Shown in pieces: positions 34,820 to 43,469 of a stretch of DNA of 64,000 nt. Origin of the DNA: Hydrogenophilus sp. GTDB taxonomy: Bacteria > Pseudomonadota > Gammaproteobacteria > Burkholderiales > Thiobacillaceae. The position numbers and the translations under genes are program-made. Under the pieces are notes generated by a model. That model was not told the origin of the DNA. It did not search any database and was given only the letters and a program-made list of their open reading frames with translations. The DNA lies in contig DYFK01000003.1 of the NCBI GenBank assembly GCA_020725265.1, forward strand, positions 124,001-188,000, given 5' to 3'. The stretch's first letter is position 1, and each line of letters opens with the position of its first letter.

Positions 34820-35670
34820 GTGGCCAGGTCGGCGGCGTGGACCCGGTCGGCGCGCCCCCAGCGGAAATCCCGGCAAAGCCGGTCAAGCTTGTCTTCCATT
34901 CGATCGAGGTTGACGTAATGGCGCAGCCTGCTCTTCAGCGGCGCGCCCACGACGCGGGGCTGGCCCGGATCGATCTCCCAGGGATGGAAATAGAACATCA
35001 CCGACCGGCGCTCCCGACGGTTGACCCTGCCGATCAGCCAGCGCGAGGCGGCATAGGGCAACAGCCGGAAATAGCCGCCACCGGCGGCCGGCAGATTGCG
35101 ACCACGCAGCGACACCGTCGTCGGAGGCATTTCCAGCAGGGACGGACAATGCTCCGGCCGGTACGGGAAACGCGGCGCCTCCGGCATGCCGTAATGGTCA
35201 TGCGCGATCGGGTAGATGCTCGAACTGTAGCGATGGCCGGTTTCGGCGAGGATGTCCAGCGCCCACAGATTGTCGCGGCCGATCGAGAAACTGGGCGCGC
35301 GATAGCCAGCCACCGACACGCCACCAAGGTCTTCCAGCAGACCCTTGGCCCGGCTGACATCCTGGCGGAACTGCTCGCGGTCGAGCGCGCTGGCGCGCTG
35401 GTGGCCGTAACCGTGGCTGGCCAGTTCATGACCGCCGGCGACGATGGCGCGCACCACACCGGGATGGCGCTCGGCGATCCAGCCGAGCGTGAAGAACGTG
35501 GCCTGGATGCCATGGCGCGCGAACATCGCCAGGATGCGCTCGACATTGGCCTCGACCCGACACGGCCAACCGCTCCAGTCCTCGCGCCGGATGGTGTGTT
35601 CGAAGGCGCCGACCTGGAAGTAATCCTCCACGTCGACGCTCATCACGTTGATCAACGGCTCGGCATGCAT
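34816..35670 (-). CDS. Polysaccharide deacetylase of the XrtA/EPS locus
   Basis: 284 residues. The NodB-like domain has MSVDVEDYFQV (catalytic Asp), ELASHGYGHQRAS (metal-binding His pair) and YRAPSFSIG. The C-terminal part (FYFHPWEIDPGQPRV) is typical of the PEP-CTERM deacetylase family TIGR03006. It removes acetyl groups from exopolysaccharide sugars. It lies 22 bp after the ATPase gene and overlaps the FemAB gene. Confidence 0.93.
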   Translation of the reverse strand: MHAEPLINVMSVDVEDYFQVGAFEHTIRREDWSGWPCRVEANVERILAMFARHGIQATFFTLGWIAERHPGVVRAIVAGGHELASHGYGHQRASALDREQFRQDVSRAKGLLEDLGGVSVAGYRAPSFSIGRDNLWALDILAETGHRYSSSIYPIAHDHYGMPEAPRFPYRPEHCPSLLEMPPTTVSLRGRNLPAAGGGYFRLLPYAASRWLIGRVNRRERRSVMFYFHPWEIDPGQPRVVGAPLKSRLRHYVNLDRMEDKLDRLCRDFRWGRADRVHAADLAT

Positions 35671-35692
35671 CGCGTGGAGCGCCGCCGGCGCC

Positions 35693-36694
35693 TCATTCGC
35701 TTTCCCGGCCCGAGGTCACGGTATAGAGCACCTTGCGTACCAGCGGGATCAGGCGGTTGAGAGAGCGCTCCATCGCGGTCAGGCGCGCGTCCAGATCTTC
35801 CGGCAGGGCGACGCCGGCCGGCGTGCCCGTACCCATGGCCACCGTCGCCCCCACGCTTGCATGGGGGCGCGGCGCCTGATGATGCACCTCCTGGCGCAGA
35901 TCGCCGATCACTTCCTGGACCGCCGCGCCATCGAGTTGGGTACGCTCCTCCAGATATCCGAACAGCAGGAGCCGGTCGCAGAGGGTGTTGATGCGGCGCG
36001 GCACGCCGCCCGAGAAGGCATGGATCTCGTCGAAGGCATCCTCGCTGAAAGCGGGATTGCCCTGCCAGCCGACCGTGTTCAGGCGATGGACGATGTACTG
36101 GATGGTTTCGTTGCGATCCAGCGGTCCGAGGTGATAAGAGGCGATGACCCGCTGCCGCAGTTGCAGCATTTCCGGACTCTGGATGGTGTCGCGGAATTCC
36201 GGCTGGCCGAGCAGGAAGCTTTGCAGCAACGGTTTGTCGTTCTCGTGGAAATTGGACAGCATGCGCAGTTCCTCGACCGCGCGTGGATTCAGGTTCTGCG
36301 CCTCGTCGACGATCAGCAGCGGCCGCCGGTTCTGACGCACGGCCAGACGCAGGTAATCCTCCAGGCTCTTGAGCAGGGCCGATTTGGTCAGGCCCTCGGC
36401 CTGCAAACCGAACGAAGCGGCGACGCTGCGCAGGGTGTCGTCGGCGTCGAGCTGGGTGCTGACCAGCTGGCCGATCAGATAACTGCCGTTCTCCAGTTTT
36501 TTCAACAGGCTCTTGACCAGCAGCGTCTTGCCGGCGCCGACGTCGCCGGTGATGACGATGAAGCCCTCGCCCAGCGACAGGCCATACTCAAGGTAGGCGA
36601 AGGCGCGCTTGTGGCCCCGGCTGGCGAAGAAGAAACGTGGATCGGGGTTGAGCTGGAAAGGTTTGTCGCGCAGCCGGTAATAGCTTTCGTACAT
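35693..36694 (-). CDS. XrtA-associated AAA ATPase (ExeA-like)
   Basis: 333 residues from the ATG at 36694 (MYESYYRLRDKPFQLNPDPR). Walker A is TGDVGAGKT, Walker B LLIVDEAQN. The layout is that of ExeA/GspA-type ATPases and of TIGR03015 proteins in exosortase loci. The last 80 residues contain a linker and a hydrophilic helix. Its task in EPS export is not established. The start is 3 bp after the stop of the outer-membrane protein gene, implying coupled translation. Confidence 0.9.
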   Translation of the reverse strand: MYESYYRLRDKPFQLNPDPRFFFASRGHKRAFAYLEYGLSLGEGFIVITGDVGAGKTLLVKSLLKKLENGSYLIGQLVSTQLDADDTLRSVAASFGLQAEGLTKSALLKSLEDYLRLAVRQNRRPLLIVDEAQNLNPRAVEELRMLSNFHENDKPLLQSFLLGQPEFRDTIQSPEMLQLRQRVIASYHLGPLDRNETIQYIVHRLNTVGWQGNPAFSEDAFDEIHAFSGGVPRRINTLCDRLLLFGYLEERTQLDGAAVQEVIGDLRQEVHHQAPRPHASVGATVAMGTGTPAGVALPEDLDARLTAMERSLNRLIPLVRKVLYTVTSGRESE

Positions 36695-36696
36695 GG

Positions 36697-38187
36697 TCAG
36701 AAGCTCATGTTCACGCGCGCCGAGACGCTGTTTTCGCTGTAGGGGCCGGTCTCGCCACCGGAGGAACGCTCGATCCTCCGTACCTCGACGACACCGGTCG
36801 ACGCGCGGCTGATCTGGCGCGACAGCGCCCAGGCCAGCGACCAGTCCCTGCTGTCCCGGTCGTTGCTCTCGGCGCGGGAGGTGCTCAGGGACAGCGTCGA
36901 GGTCACGCGCGGACTGGCGCGGAAGGACCAGTTTCCGCCCAGCCGCAAGTGATCGTCGGTCTCGCCACTCGACAGGAATTGACGCCGGCTCTTGCCGAGA
37001 TTGAGGCTGAACAGGCTCTTGGCGGTCTTGTAACTGGCCGTGCCGTACCAGTTCTGACTGAGGGAGGTATCGCTGACCAGCGACGTGGAAGCATTCGGAC
37101 CAGCGGGCAGCACCGGAGTGGCGCCACAGGCGACCGGATCGGGCGGAGGCGACCCCACCGGCGCCGGCACGAGCACGCCGTCGCACAGATAGATATCGAA
37201 GGCATCGGAGCCCGTGATCTGGCTGTACTGGTCGACCAAGGCCTCGACGTAGCGCAGGGTCCAGGCGGTCTTGCGCGTGCGGTGGGAGAAATCGATGCCG
37301 TAGGTGTTGCCACCATAACGGCGACCGGCTTCGAGATTGAGCGTGGTGCGCGTGGTCGGCGACCATTGCGTCCCCAAGGTCCACCAAGTGCCATCCACCC
37401 GTCCGCTGCCGATGTCGTCACCGTTGTTGCGGTCATAGCCGACGGTCAGCTTGTGCCAGACCTTATGGCTTTGCAGGTAACCGACCCGGGCGCTGAGGCT
37501 CTCGTTCTGGAAATACTTTCGCTCGCCGGTATCCGCGTCGACTCGCCCCTTGCCGCTACGGTTCAAGGCATAGCCGATCTGCCATGGAGTTTTTCTGAAC
37601 CGGGTGCCGCTGCCGAGCATCAGGTTGACGGCGTGCCCAACCGAAGCCTCCATGTTTTCGCTGTCCGAATCGCTGTAGGTCATCCGCCAGCGCGCTTCCA
37701 GCATGGCGGCATCACCGAATCGGCTTTTCCAGCCAGGCGTGATGCTGGCCGAACGGGTCTCGGCGAGGTTGCCACTGGTGTTGTAGTTGCCGCCACCGAC
37801 CGCCCCGAGCAGGCTGCGATTCCGCTGGCCGACGCGAGCGTCGGCGTCCAGGCTCAGGCGCTCGTCCAGCCACCGGGAATTGAGACTGGCGCCGAGCTGG
37901 TGGTTGGTCGTGTTGGCATCACTGTCATGACTGTAAATCAGGCCCTGGAGGCCATAGTCGACGGAAAAACGTCCGCGCGCGCCTTCGCCCGTCCAGCGGA
38001 ATCCTGGTCGCACCTCGGTGATGAACGACGATTCGGCTTCACGGCTGGCGGACAGGGCGACGTTGTCGGTGAAACGTTCATCGAGCGACAGGGTGGGCGT
38101 GAACTTCCAGCCCGCCGCGGACGCGGTGATCGGCAGCAGACACGCCAGCAGCAGCGCGTGCCTACTGCTTCTTGGCGTATTCGCCAT
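36697..38187 (-). CDS. Outer-membrane beta-barrel of the XrtA/EPS locus
   Basis: 496 residues from the ATG at 38187. A signal peptide (SRHALLLACLLPITASA) is followed by alternating strands (GWKFTPTLSLDERFTDNVAL, FSVDYGLQGLIYSH) and ends in ...SVSARVNMSF, a C-terminal aromatic suited to BAM insertion. This fits the PEP-CTERM-associated porin family TIGR03016, thought to help EPS cross the outer membrane. Its start overlaps the kinase 3' end by 26 bp. Confidence 0.9.
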   Translation of the reverse strand: MANTPRSSRHALLLACLLPITASAAGWKFTPTLSLDERFTDNVALSASREAESSFITEVRPGFRWTGEGARGRFSVDYGLQGLIYSHDSDANTTNHQLGASLNSRWLDERLSLDADARVGQRNRSLLGAVGGGNYNTSGNLAETRSASITPGWKSRFGDAAMLEARWRMTYSDSDSENMEASVGHAVNLMLGSGTRFRKTPWQIGYALNRSGKGRVDADTGERKYFQNESLSARVGYLQSHKVWHKLTVGYDRNNGDDIGSGRVDGTWWTLGTQWSPTTRTTLNLEAGRRYGGNTYGIDFSHRTRKTAWTLRYVEALVDQYSQITGSDAFDIYLCDGVLVPAPVGSPPPDPVACGATPVLPAGPNASTSLVSDTSLSQNWYGTASYKTAKSLFSLNLGKSRRQFLSSGETDDHLRLGGNWSFRASPRVTSTLSLSTSRAESNDRDSRDWSLAWALSRQISRASTGVVEVRRIERSSGGETGPYSENSVSARVNMSF

Positions 38188-39139
38188 AGCCGCCATAACC
38201 GTAGCCGTAACCGTAATCGCTTTGACCGCTCCGCTGCGGCACCTTGTTGAGCACGAGGCCGACATGCGGGCAATTCTCCAGATGCGAAAGGGCATCCTTG
38301 ATCGCCTCCTGCGGCGTCCGCTCCGCCTCGACCACGAACACGATCTGGCCCATGTAACTGGCCAGCACCGTGGCCTCGCTGGTCGCGAGGATCGGCGGCG
38401 TATCGAAAATGATGACGCGATCCGGATAACGGCTGGCGATGTCACGCACGAACGTCCGCATGGCCGAGCTGGCCAGCAGTTCGGTGGCATGCGCGAAACC
38501 GCGCCCGGAAGGCAGGATGGTCAACTTCTCGATGTCCGTCTTGACCAGGACGTCGGACAACGGCAGATCGGGATCGCGCAGGATGTCGAGCAGACCACGT
38601 TCGGCTTCGAGTCCCAGATAGCGGGGCACCGCCGACTTGGCGACATCGGCGTCGACCAGCAGAACCGTGTGTTCCAGCTCCATCGCCATGCTGATGGCGA
38701 GATTGATGGCCGTGAAGGTCTTGCCCTCGGACGGCAGGGAGCTGGCGACCATGATCAGGTTGCCGTCCTCGACACGGCTCACGCCACCGTGACCGAAGGC
38801 GTTGCCGAGCAACGTGCGCTTGATCAAGCGATATTCCTCGGCGATCTTGCTGCGCGCGACATCGGGTGTGACGCAACCCATGGCGCGCAGCCGGGCCAGA
38901 TCGACATGAACCTGCTGGCTTCCGGCGATCACGGTGGCCGGGCCATCATCTTCCAGCGCCGGTGACGGCATGGCGACCGGACGCTCGCCGACCGGCCGGC
39001 GCTCGAACGAAGCCTCGGCCTGCCGGATCGACTTCTCGATCAGGCTGACCTCGTCGTCGGGCGCGGGCGCCGAAGCCGGCGGCATGGCTGGCGGCTCGGA
39101 CCTCCCCAGTTTGCCGGCCGCGCGTTCGATGATGCTCAT
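38162..39139 (-). CDS. Tyrosine autokinase (BY-kinase) of the XrtA/EPS locus
   Basis: 325 residues. P-loop SLPSEGKT, Walker A' LLVDADV and Walker B VIIFDTPPIL are those of bacterial tyrosine kinases. The C-terminus SDYGYGYGYGGYGEYAKKQ has six tyrosines, the usual autophosphorylation cluster. The N-terminal 90 residues form a Pro-rich linker. With the separate chain-length protein it would control EPS length (TIGR03018 type). It follows that gene by 13 bp. Confidence 0.93.
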   Translation of the reverse strand: MSIIERAAGKLGRSEPPAMPPASAPAPDDEVSLIEKSIRQAEASFERRPVGERPVAMPSPALEDDGPATVIAGSQQVHVDLARLRAMGCVTPDVARSKIAEEYRLIKRTLLGNAFGHGGVSRVEDGNLIMVASSLPSEGKTFTAINLAISMAMELEHTVLLVDADVAKSAVPRYLGLEAERGLLDILRDPDLPLSDVLVKTDIEKLTILPSGRGFAHATELLASSAMRTFVRDIASRYPDRVIIFDTPPILATSEATVLASYMGQIVFVVEAERTPQEAIKDALSHLENCPHVGLVLNKVPQRSGQSDYGYGYGYGGYGEYAKKQ

Positions 39140-39152
39140 GCCTCTCTCCTCG

Positions 39153-40709
39153 TCATGCCGCGGCCGAAATGAACAGGTAGTAGACCATCTGGCCCAGGTA
39201 CGCGACCAGCATCGCCAGAAGCGCGGCGAAGAACATCAGATTTCTGCGCCGGGCATGGCGCAGCACCAATTCGCTCTGGGTCCGGGTCACCACGCCCAGC
39301 AACGGCAATCCGGTCAGATCCCGCAACTGGCGACGGCTGTCGACGGTCGGCCGCAACTGCCCGAGCAGGAATGCCAGGCCCAGGCCCGCGCCGAAGCCGG
39401 CGAGCGGCGCCGCGCTGACCAGCATCGGCCGGTTTGGCCAGGCCGGCTTGCTGGGCACGCGTGGCGGATCGATCACCCGGAAATCGACGGCGTCGGCCTT
39501 GCTCTCGACGTCCCCGGAGATCACCGCGGTCTCGCGCCGTTGCAGGAACTGCGCGTAATTGCTCTTGTAGACATCGTAATCGCGCATCAGCTGGGTGTAT
39601 TCGGCCTCGATCTGGGGAATGCGATCGATCGACCGGTACAACTCGGTCCGCCGCGCCTGCAACTGGCCAACCCTGGCCTTCATCGAGGCGAGATTGGCGT
39701 CGGCTTCGGCGATGGCGATGGAAAGCTGCTGATAGATCGGATTCTGGGATTTCATCGACCCCACCGGCTGCGCCTGAATGCGTCGACGGGCTGCCTCATC
39801 CTCCTGGCGCTTCTGGTCCTCAAGGCGGGCAATCAATTGCTTGACGCGGGTGATTTCCGGGTGCAGGTCGGTATAACGCAGACGCAGGGAATCCAACTGC
39901 TGCTGGAGCGTGGCGATGCGCGAATCGAGCGCGCTGGCAACCGGCTCCGCAGCCACGGGCGCCGGCCCGACCAGTACCTCTTCCTGGTCATCCAGTTGCC
40001 GTTGCAGCTGCCGCTTGCGGTTGGAGAGTTCCTCCATGTCCATCTTCGCCTGTTCCAGCGCGACATCGATCTGCCCCAGCTTGGCGTAGAAATCATTGCC
40101 CTGTCCGGGCATGACGCCGACATTGCGGCGCTTGAATTCCTCGAGCTGCTTTTCCTTTTCGTGCAGCTTGGCCTCGTAATTCTTCAGTTGCTCGTCGATG
40201 AACTGCTGGCTGCTGGAAATATCCTTGCGGGTGCCGCCCAGGCTGCTTTCCGTGAAGATCGTCAGCAGCGCCTGGACGACGCGCCTGGCCACATCCGGCG
40301 TGGTGTGCCGGAAGGCAATGGTGTACAGATTCTCCCGGTCGGTGCCGCCCAGCCGGATGTTGGCGGCCAGTTCGTTATAGAGGTCTTCCTGTTGCTTGGG
40401 CGTCTTGGCGCGCAGATCGAGATCGGTCATGCGCGCGACTTTCTCCAGATTCGGGCGACTGGCCAGCGTCCTGGTCATCATCGAAACCTGCTGGGCGACG
40501 TCCGGCTGCACCGCCAATCCACTCAGCAGCGGCCGCAACAGCGATTGCGTATCGACGTAGACGCGCGCGGTGGCCTCGTAACGGTTTTCCAGCCGGTAGA
40601 CGACGACCCAGGCGATCGCGGTCACCACCCAGGCCACCGCCAAAGCCAGCCAGCGTCTGCGCCAGACGCCGCGGGCATGCGACATCACCTGCTCGATCGC
40701 CTCGTTCAT
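39153..40709 (-). CDS. Polysaccharide chain-length determinant (Wzz type)
   Basis: 518 residues. Transmembrane segments at about 20-38 (WLALAVAWVVTAIAWVVVY) and 492-513 (LMFFAALLAMLVAYLGQMVY) flank a long periplasmic coiled coil (about 165-415), with the Pro-rich motif RVIDPPRVPSKPAWPNRP before TM2. This is the XrtA-locus family TIGR03007. It sets EPS chain length with the tyrosine kinase encoded next. Confidence 0.93.
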   Translation of the reverse strand: MNEAIEQVMSHARGVWRRRWLALAVAWVVTAIAWVVVYRLENRYEATARVYVDTQSLLRPLLSGLAVQPDVAQQVSMMTRTLASRPNLEKVARMTDLDLRAKTPKQQEDLYNELAANIRLGGTDRENLYTIAFRHTTPDVARRVVQALLTIFTESSLGGTRKDISSSQQFIDEQLKNYEAKLHEKEKQLEEFKRRNVGVMPGQGNDFYAKLGQIDVALEQAKMDMEELSNRKRQLQRQLDDQEEVLVGPAPVAAEPVASALDSRIATLQQQLDSLRLRYTDLHPEITRVKQLIARLEDQKRQEDEAARRRIQAQPVGSMKSQNPIYQQLSIAIAEADANLASMKARVGQLQARRTELYRSIDRIPQIEAEYTQLMRDYDVYKSNYAQFLQRRETAVISGDVESKADAVDFRVIDPPRVPSKPAWPNRPMLVSAAPLAGFGAGLGLAFLLGQLRPTVDSRRQLRDLTGLPLLGVVTRTQSELVLRHARRRNLMFFAALLAMLVAYLGQMVYYLFISAAA

Positions 40710-40750
40710 CCACCGCTCCCCTTACCAAGCCTGCCTGTAATGATGGGCAA

Positions 40751-41356
40751 TCAGAACCAGCTTTCCGGAATGATCAGGACATCGCCCGGGCGCATGTCGA
40801 CGTTGGCGGACACATCGCCATTCTTGACCAGATCCTCGAGGCGGACACCGTATTGTTGCGGCTTGCCATCGACCACGCGCAGGATGCTGGCACGGTTGCC
40901 GGCGGCGAAGTCGGTGATGCCACCGACCGCGATCATGACATCGACCAGGGACATGTTCTCGCGATAGTTGAGCGCCTGCGGCTTGGCGGCTTGACCGAGC
41001 ACGCGGATCTGCTGGCCGTAGGGGCCGACGCCACCCGCGACGATGACGGTGACGATCGGATCCTGGATGTATCGACCAAGAATTTTCTCGATGTCGCGCG
41101 CCAGCTGGGTTGGCGTCTTGCCGCTCGCCTGCACGTCCTCGGCGAGGTTCATGGTCATCTTGCCGTCCGGACGGATCGGGAAGGAGCCGGAAATTTCCGG
41201 GTTACCCCAGACGAAGACGTTGACGGAATCGCCGGGCCCCAGCAGGTAGTACCAATCGGAGGCATCCGCCTTGGCGGGCGCGGGCGGGTAAAGCGGCTCA
41301 TTGGCGCAACCGGCGAGCAGACCGGCCAGCAAAACGGGCAGCAGTTGGCGTTTCAT
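40751..41356 (-). CDS. Polysaccharide export lipoprotein (Wza/EpsD-like)
   Basis: 201 residues. Lipobox LLAGC gives acylated Cys17. The Poly_export domain (YYLLGPGDSVNVFVWGNPEI, SGSFPIRPDGKMTMNLAEDV) and a SLBB-like second domain (IRVLGQAAKPQALNYRENMS) follow, with the C-terminal DVLIIPESWF typical of TIGR03027. It forms the outer-membrane export channel and is the first gene of the EPS operon. GGAGGGAATTCC precedes the ATG. Confidence 0.93.
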   Translation of the reverse strand: MKRQLLPVLLAGLLAGCANEPLYPPAPAKADASDWYYLLGPGDSVNVFVWGNPEISGSFPIRPDGKMTMNLAEDVQASGKTPTQLARDIEKILGRYIQDPIVTVIVAGGVGPYGQQIRVLGQAAKPQALNYRENMSLVDVMIAVGGITDFAAGNRASILRVVDGKPQQYGVRLEDLVKNGDVSANVDMRPGDVLIIPESWF

Positions 41357-41383
41357 GGAATTCCCTCCGTCCGGGTTGGTTTG

Positions 41384-41399
41384 CGCGCGGATTATGCCA
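41384..41399 (-). promoter_or_regulatory. Possible sigma54 promoter of the EPS operon
   Basis: On the minus strand TGGCATAATCCGCGC has GG and GC exactly 10 bases apart, ending about 30 bp before the start codon. The first half matches the -24 consensus TGGCA; the -12 side keeps only GC. CATAAT within it could instead be a sigma70 -10 box. Confidence 0.35.
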
Positions 41400-41425
41400 C
41401 ACGCCTCATGACGGCAATCGGTCGG

Positions 41426-41448
41426 CGTGGCTCGCGAAGCGGGCCACG
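41426..41448 (-). other. GC stem-loop downstream of the 41453-41707 gene
   Basis: CGTGGCTCGC pairs with GCGGGCCACG around GAA, a 10-bp stem with one G-U pair. No T-run follows, so a Rho-dependent or weak terminator is more likely than an intrinsic one. Confidence 0.45.
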
Positions 41449-41452
41449 CGGA

Positions 41453-41707
41453 TCATGCCAGCCAACGCACCAGATAGAAAAGCCGAAAGCCTTCGGAGGA
41501 ACGAGACGGGCCGGAGGCGATCGCGGCATGGAAGCCGGCATCCGGCCTGGCCTGCCGCCGCGCCTCGTCCTCGTCGGCGCAGACCTGGACGCAGTTTTCC
41601 GGGAATCGTTTGCGGTTGCGTCCGCCCGGACTGTAGATCACCACCGGCCCGGTGCGAACAAGCGCCGACTCGGTATCGGCGATCAGACTGGAAATGGCTT
41701 CCGCCAT
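41453..41707 (-). CDS. Small hypothetical protein
   Basis: 84 residues, basic, with two cysteines (ENCVQVCAD). Starts 3 bp after the stop of the upstream small gene, so probably co-transcribed with it. No family recognised and no signal peptide. Support is codon pattern, coupling and lack of a competing gene. Confidence 0.5.
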   Translation of the reverse strand: MAEAISSLIADTESALVRTGPVVIYSPGGRNRKRFPENCVQVCADEDEARRQARPDAGFHAAIASGPSRSSEGFRLFYLVRWLA

Positions 41708-41710
41708 CGC

Positions 41711-41995
41711 TCAGTTCAGCTTGGTCGAAGGCGACACGAACTGGAGCGGCTGGCTGGCTGGAGTTTCATCGGCGTAGCGCGGACGTTCCTCGCGAGACAA
41801 GCCGAGCGCCTCGGCCAGTTCCGCCTCGCGCGCCGAAATCAGGCCCAGGCACATGCGGATGTTTTCCACCGTCTCGGACGAGAACGGGCTGGGCACGCCG
41901 TCGCGCGGCGCGGTGTCGCGGACGATCGATGTCAGCGTCTTGCGCATCGCGCGCATGATCCGCTGCTCCTTGGAGAGTTCGGCTTGGTCGGTCAT
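41711..41995 (-). CDS. Small conserved-looking hypothetical protein
   Basis: 94 residues with GGAG eight bases before the ATG. The body (KEQRIMRAMRKTLTSIVRDT, ETVENIRMCLGLISAREAEL) is helical and soluble. I do not recognise a characterised family. Divergent from mlaA; followed by another small gene. Confidence 0.65.
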   Translation of the reverse strand: MTDQAELSKEQRIMRAMRKTLTSIVRDTAPRDGVPSPFSSETVENIRMCLGLISAREAELAEALGLSREERPRYADETPASQPLQFVSPSTKLN

Positions 41996-42157
41996 GACAG
42001 ACTCCGGAATCAGGTTCGATGGCCATTGTCGTCACGCCACCGCGCCGGGGTCAACCTCGGTGCGAGCAGGGCTATCGGACACGGGTTCGATCCGGTTCAA
42101 GTACACTCACGAACGACCCGATCATCGCCACGCACCCTACCGTTTCAAGCTGTCGCC

Positions 42158-42859
42158 ATGTCCGATCCGCGTTTATTGCTTCTCCTTCCACTGGCCATTT
42201 TCACCGGCGCCGCCTGCGCGGAGGACTATCGCGACCCGCGCGATCCACTGGAATCCTGGAACCGGGCGGTGTTCCGCTTCAATGAACATCTCGATGAAGC
42301 GATCGTGCGGCCGGTGGCGCGCGGTTACGTCGAGGTGGTTCCCGGTTTCGCCCGCACCGGCGTGCGCAATTTCTTTTCCAATCTGGACGACGTGGCCGTG
42401 ATCGCCAACGGCGCGCTGCAACTGAAACTCGAGCAGACCAGTCGGGATTTCATGCGCCTGGCCATCAACACCTCCCTCGGCATGTTCGGCCTGTTCGACA
42501 TCGCCGGCGAGATCGGGCTCAAGAAAAACAACGAGGATTTCGGCCAGACCCTCGGGTACTGGGGCGTCGGCGCCGGCCCCTACCTGGTGCTGCCCTTCCT
42601 GGGCGCCAGCAGCCTGCGCGACTTCACCGGCTTCGTGGTCGATTCCCGCCATGCCGACCCGGTGCGTGGCCACGACGACGTCTCCGCGCGCAATCCGGCC
42701 CTGGTCTTGCGCGCCGTCGGCCAGCGCGCCGATCTGCTCGGCGCCGGACAGGTACTCGACGCGGCCGCGCTCGATCCGTACGAATTCACCCGCGACCTGT
42801 ATCTCGAACGGCGACGCGGCCTGGTCCACGACGGCAACCCGCCGCCCGAGGAAGAATGA
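42158..42859 (+). CDS. mlaA: MlaA (VacJ) family outer-membrane phospholipid-transport protein
   Basis: 233 residues from the ATG at 42158. MlaA motifs are clear: DPLESWNRAVFRFNEHLDEA, VRNFFSNLDD, GLFDIAGEIGL, EDFGQTLGYWGVGAGPYLVL and PFLGASSLRDF. It removes phospholipids from the outer leaflet of the outer membrane. The signal peptide ends TGAACAED, a poor lipobox, so it may be cut by signal peptidase I instead of being lipidated. The rest of the mla system is not here. The stop overlaps greB as ATGA. Confidence 0.94.
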   Translation: MSDPRLLLLLPLAIFTGAACAEDYRDPRDPLESWNRAVFRFNEHLDEAIVRPVARGYVEVVPGFARTGVRNFFSNLDDVAVIANGALQLKLEQTSRDFMRLAINTSLGMFGLFDIAGEIGLKKNNEDFGQTLGYWGVGAGPYLVLPFLGASSLRDFTGFVVDSRHADPVRGHDDVSARNPALVLRAVGQRADLLGAGQVLDAAALDPYEFTRDLYLERRRGLVHDGNPPPEEE

Positions 42860-43413
42860 ACAAGGCATTCGTCCGCGAGGACGTCGTCGAGGACGAGGGC
42901 GACGAGGCCGAAGCGCCCGGCCTGCCCGCGGGCACCCGAAACTACATGACGCCAGCCGGGCATGCCCGGATGCAATCCGAACTCTCGCGACTGGTTCGGG
43001 TCACCCGGCCGGAAGTGGTGAACATCGTCGCCTGGGCCGCCGGCAATGGCGACCGCTCCGAAAACGGCGACTATCTTTACGGCAAGAAGCGTCTGCGCGA
43101 AATCGACCGGCGCATCCGTTTCCTGACCCGACGCCTGGAAAACGCGGTGGTGGTCGACCCCCTCGAACAGACCAACACCGACGTGGTGTATTTCGGTGCC
43201 ACCGTCACCGTCCTCGACGAAACCGGCGCGGAAAACCGGTACAGCATCGTCGGCCTGGACGAAGCCGACCCCGGGCGCGGCCGGGTTTCCTGGATTTCAC
43301 CGCTGGCGCGCGCGCTGCTCAAGGCCAGACTGGGAGACAGCGTGCGATTCCAGGCGCCGGGCGGCACGCGCGAACTGGAAATCGTCGACATCGCCTACCT
43401 TAACCTCGACTGA
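42856..43413 (+). CDS. greB: Transcription elongation factor GreB
   Basis: 185 residues. The N-terminal coiled coil (YMTPAGHARMQSELSRLVRV, ENGDYLYGKKRLREIDRRIR) with the acidic tip region GDRSENGDY, then the C-terminal FKBP-like domain (VYFGATVTVLDETG, WISPLARALL). The extra-long N-terminus and sequence favour GreB over GreA. It rescues backtracked RNA polymerase. Translationally coupled to mlaA. Confidence 0.95.
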   Translation: MNKAFVREDVVEDEGDEAEAPGLPAGTRNYMTPAGHARMQSELSRLVRVTRPEVVNIVAWAAGNGDRSENGDYLYGKKRLREIDRRIRFLTRRLENAVVVDPLEQTNTDVVYFGATVTVLDETGAENRYSIVGLDEADPGRGRVSWISPLARALLKARLGDSVRFQAPGGTRELEIVDIAYLNLD

Positions 43414-43469
43414 ATCCGACGAGGCGGCGATCCGCTATGATACAAATCTCCCAAACCGAGATGCCGCCC

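Noticed and set aside
42080-42110. GGTTCGATCC resembling a tRNA T-loop
   Set aside because: No acceptor, D or anticodon arms can be formed around it, and it lies in the mlaA promoter spacer.
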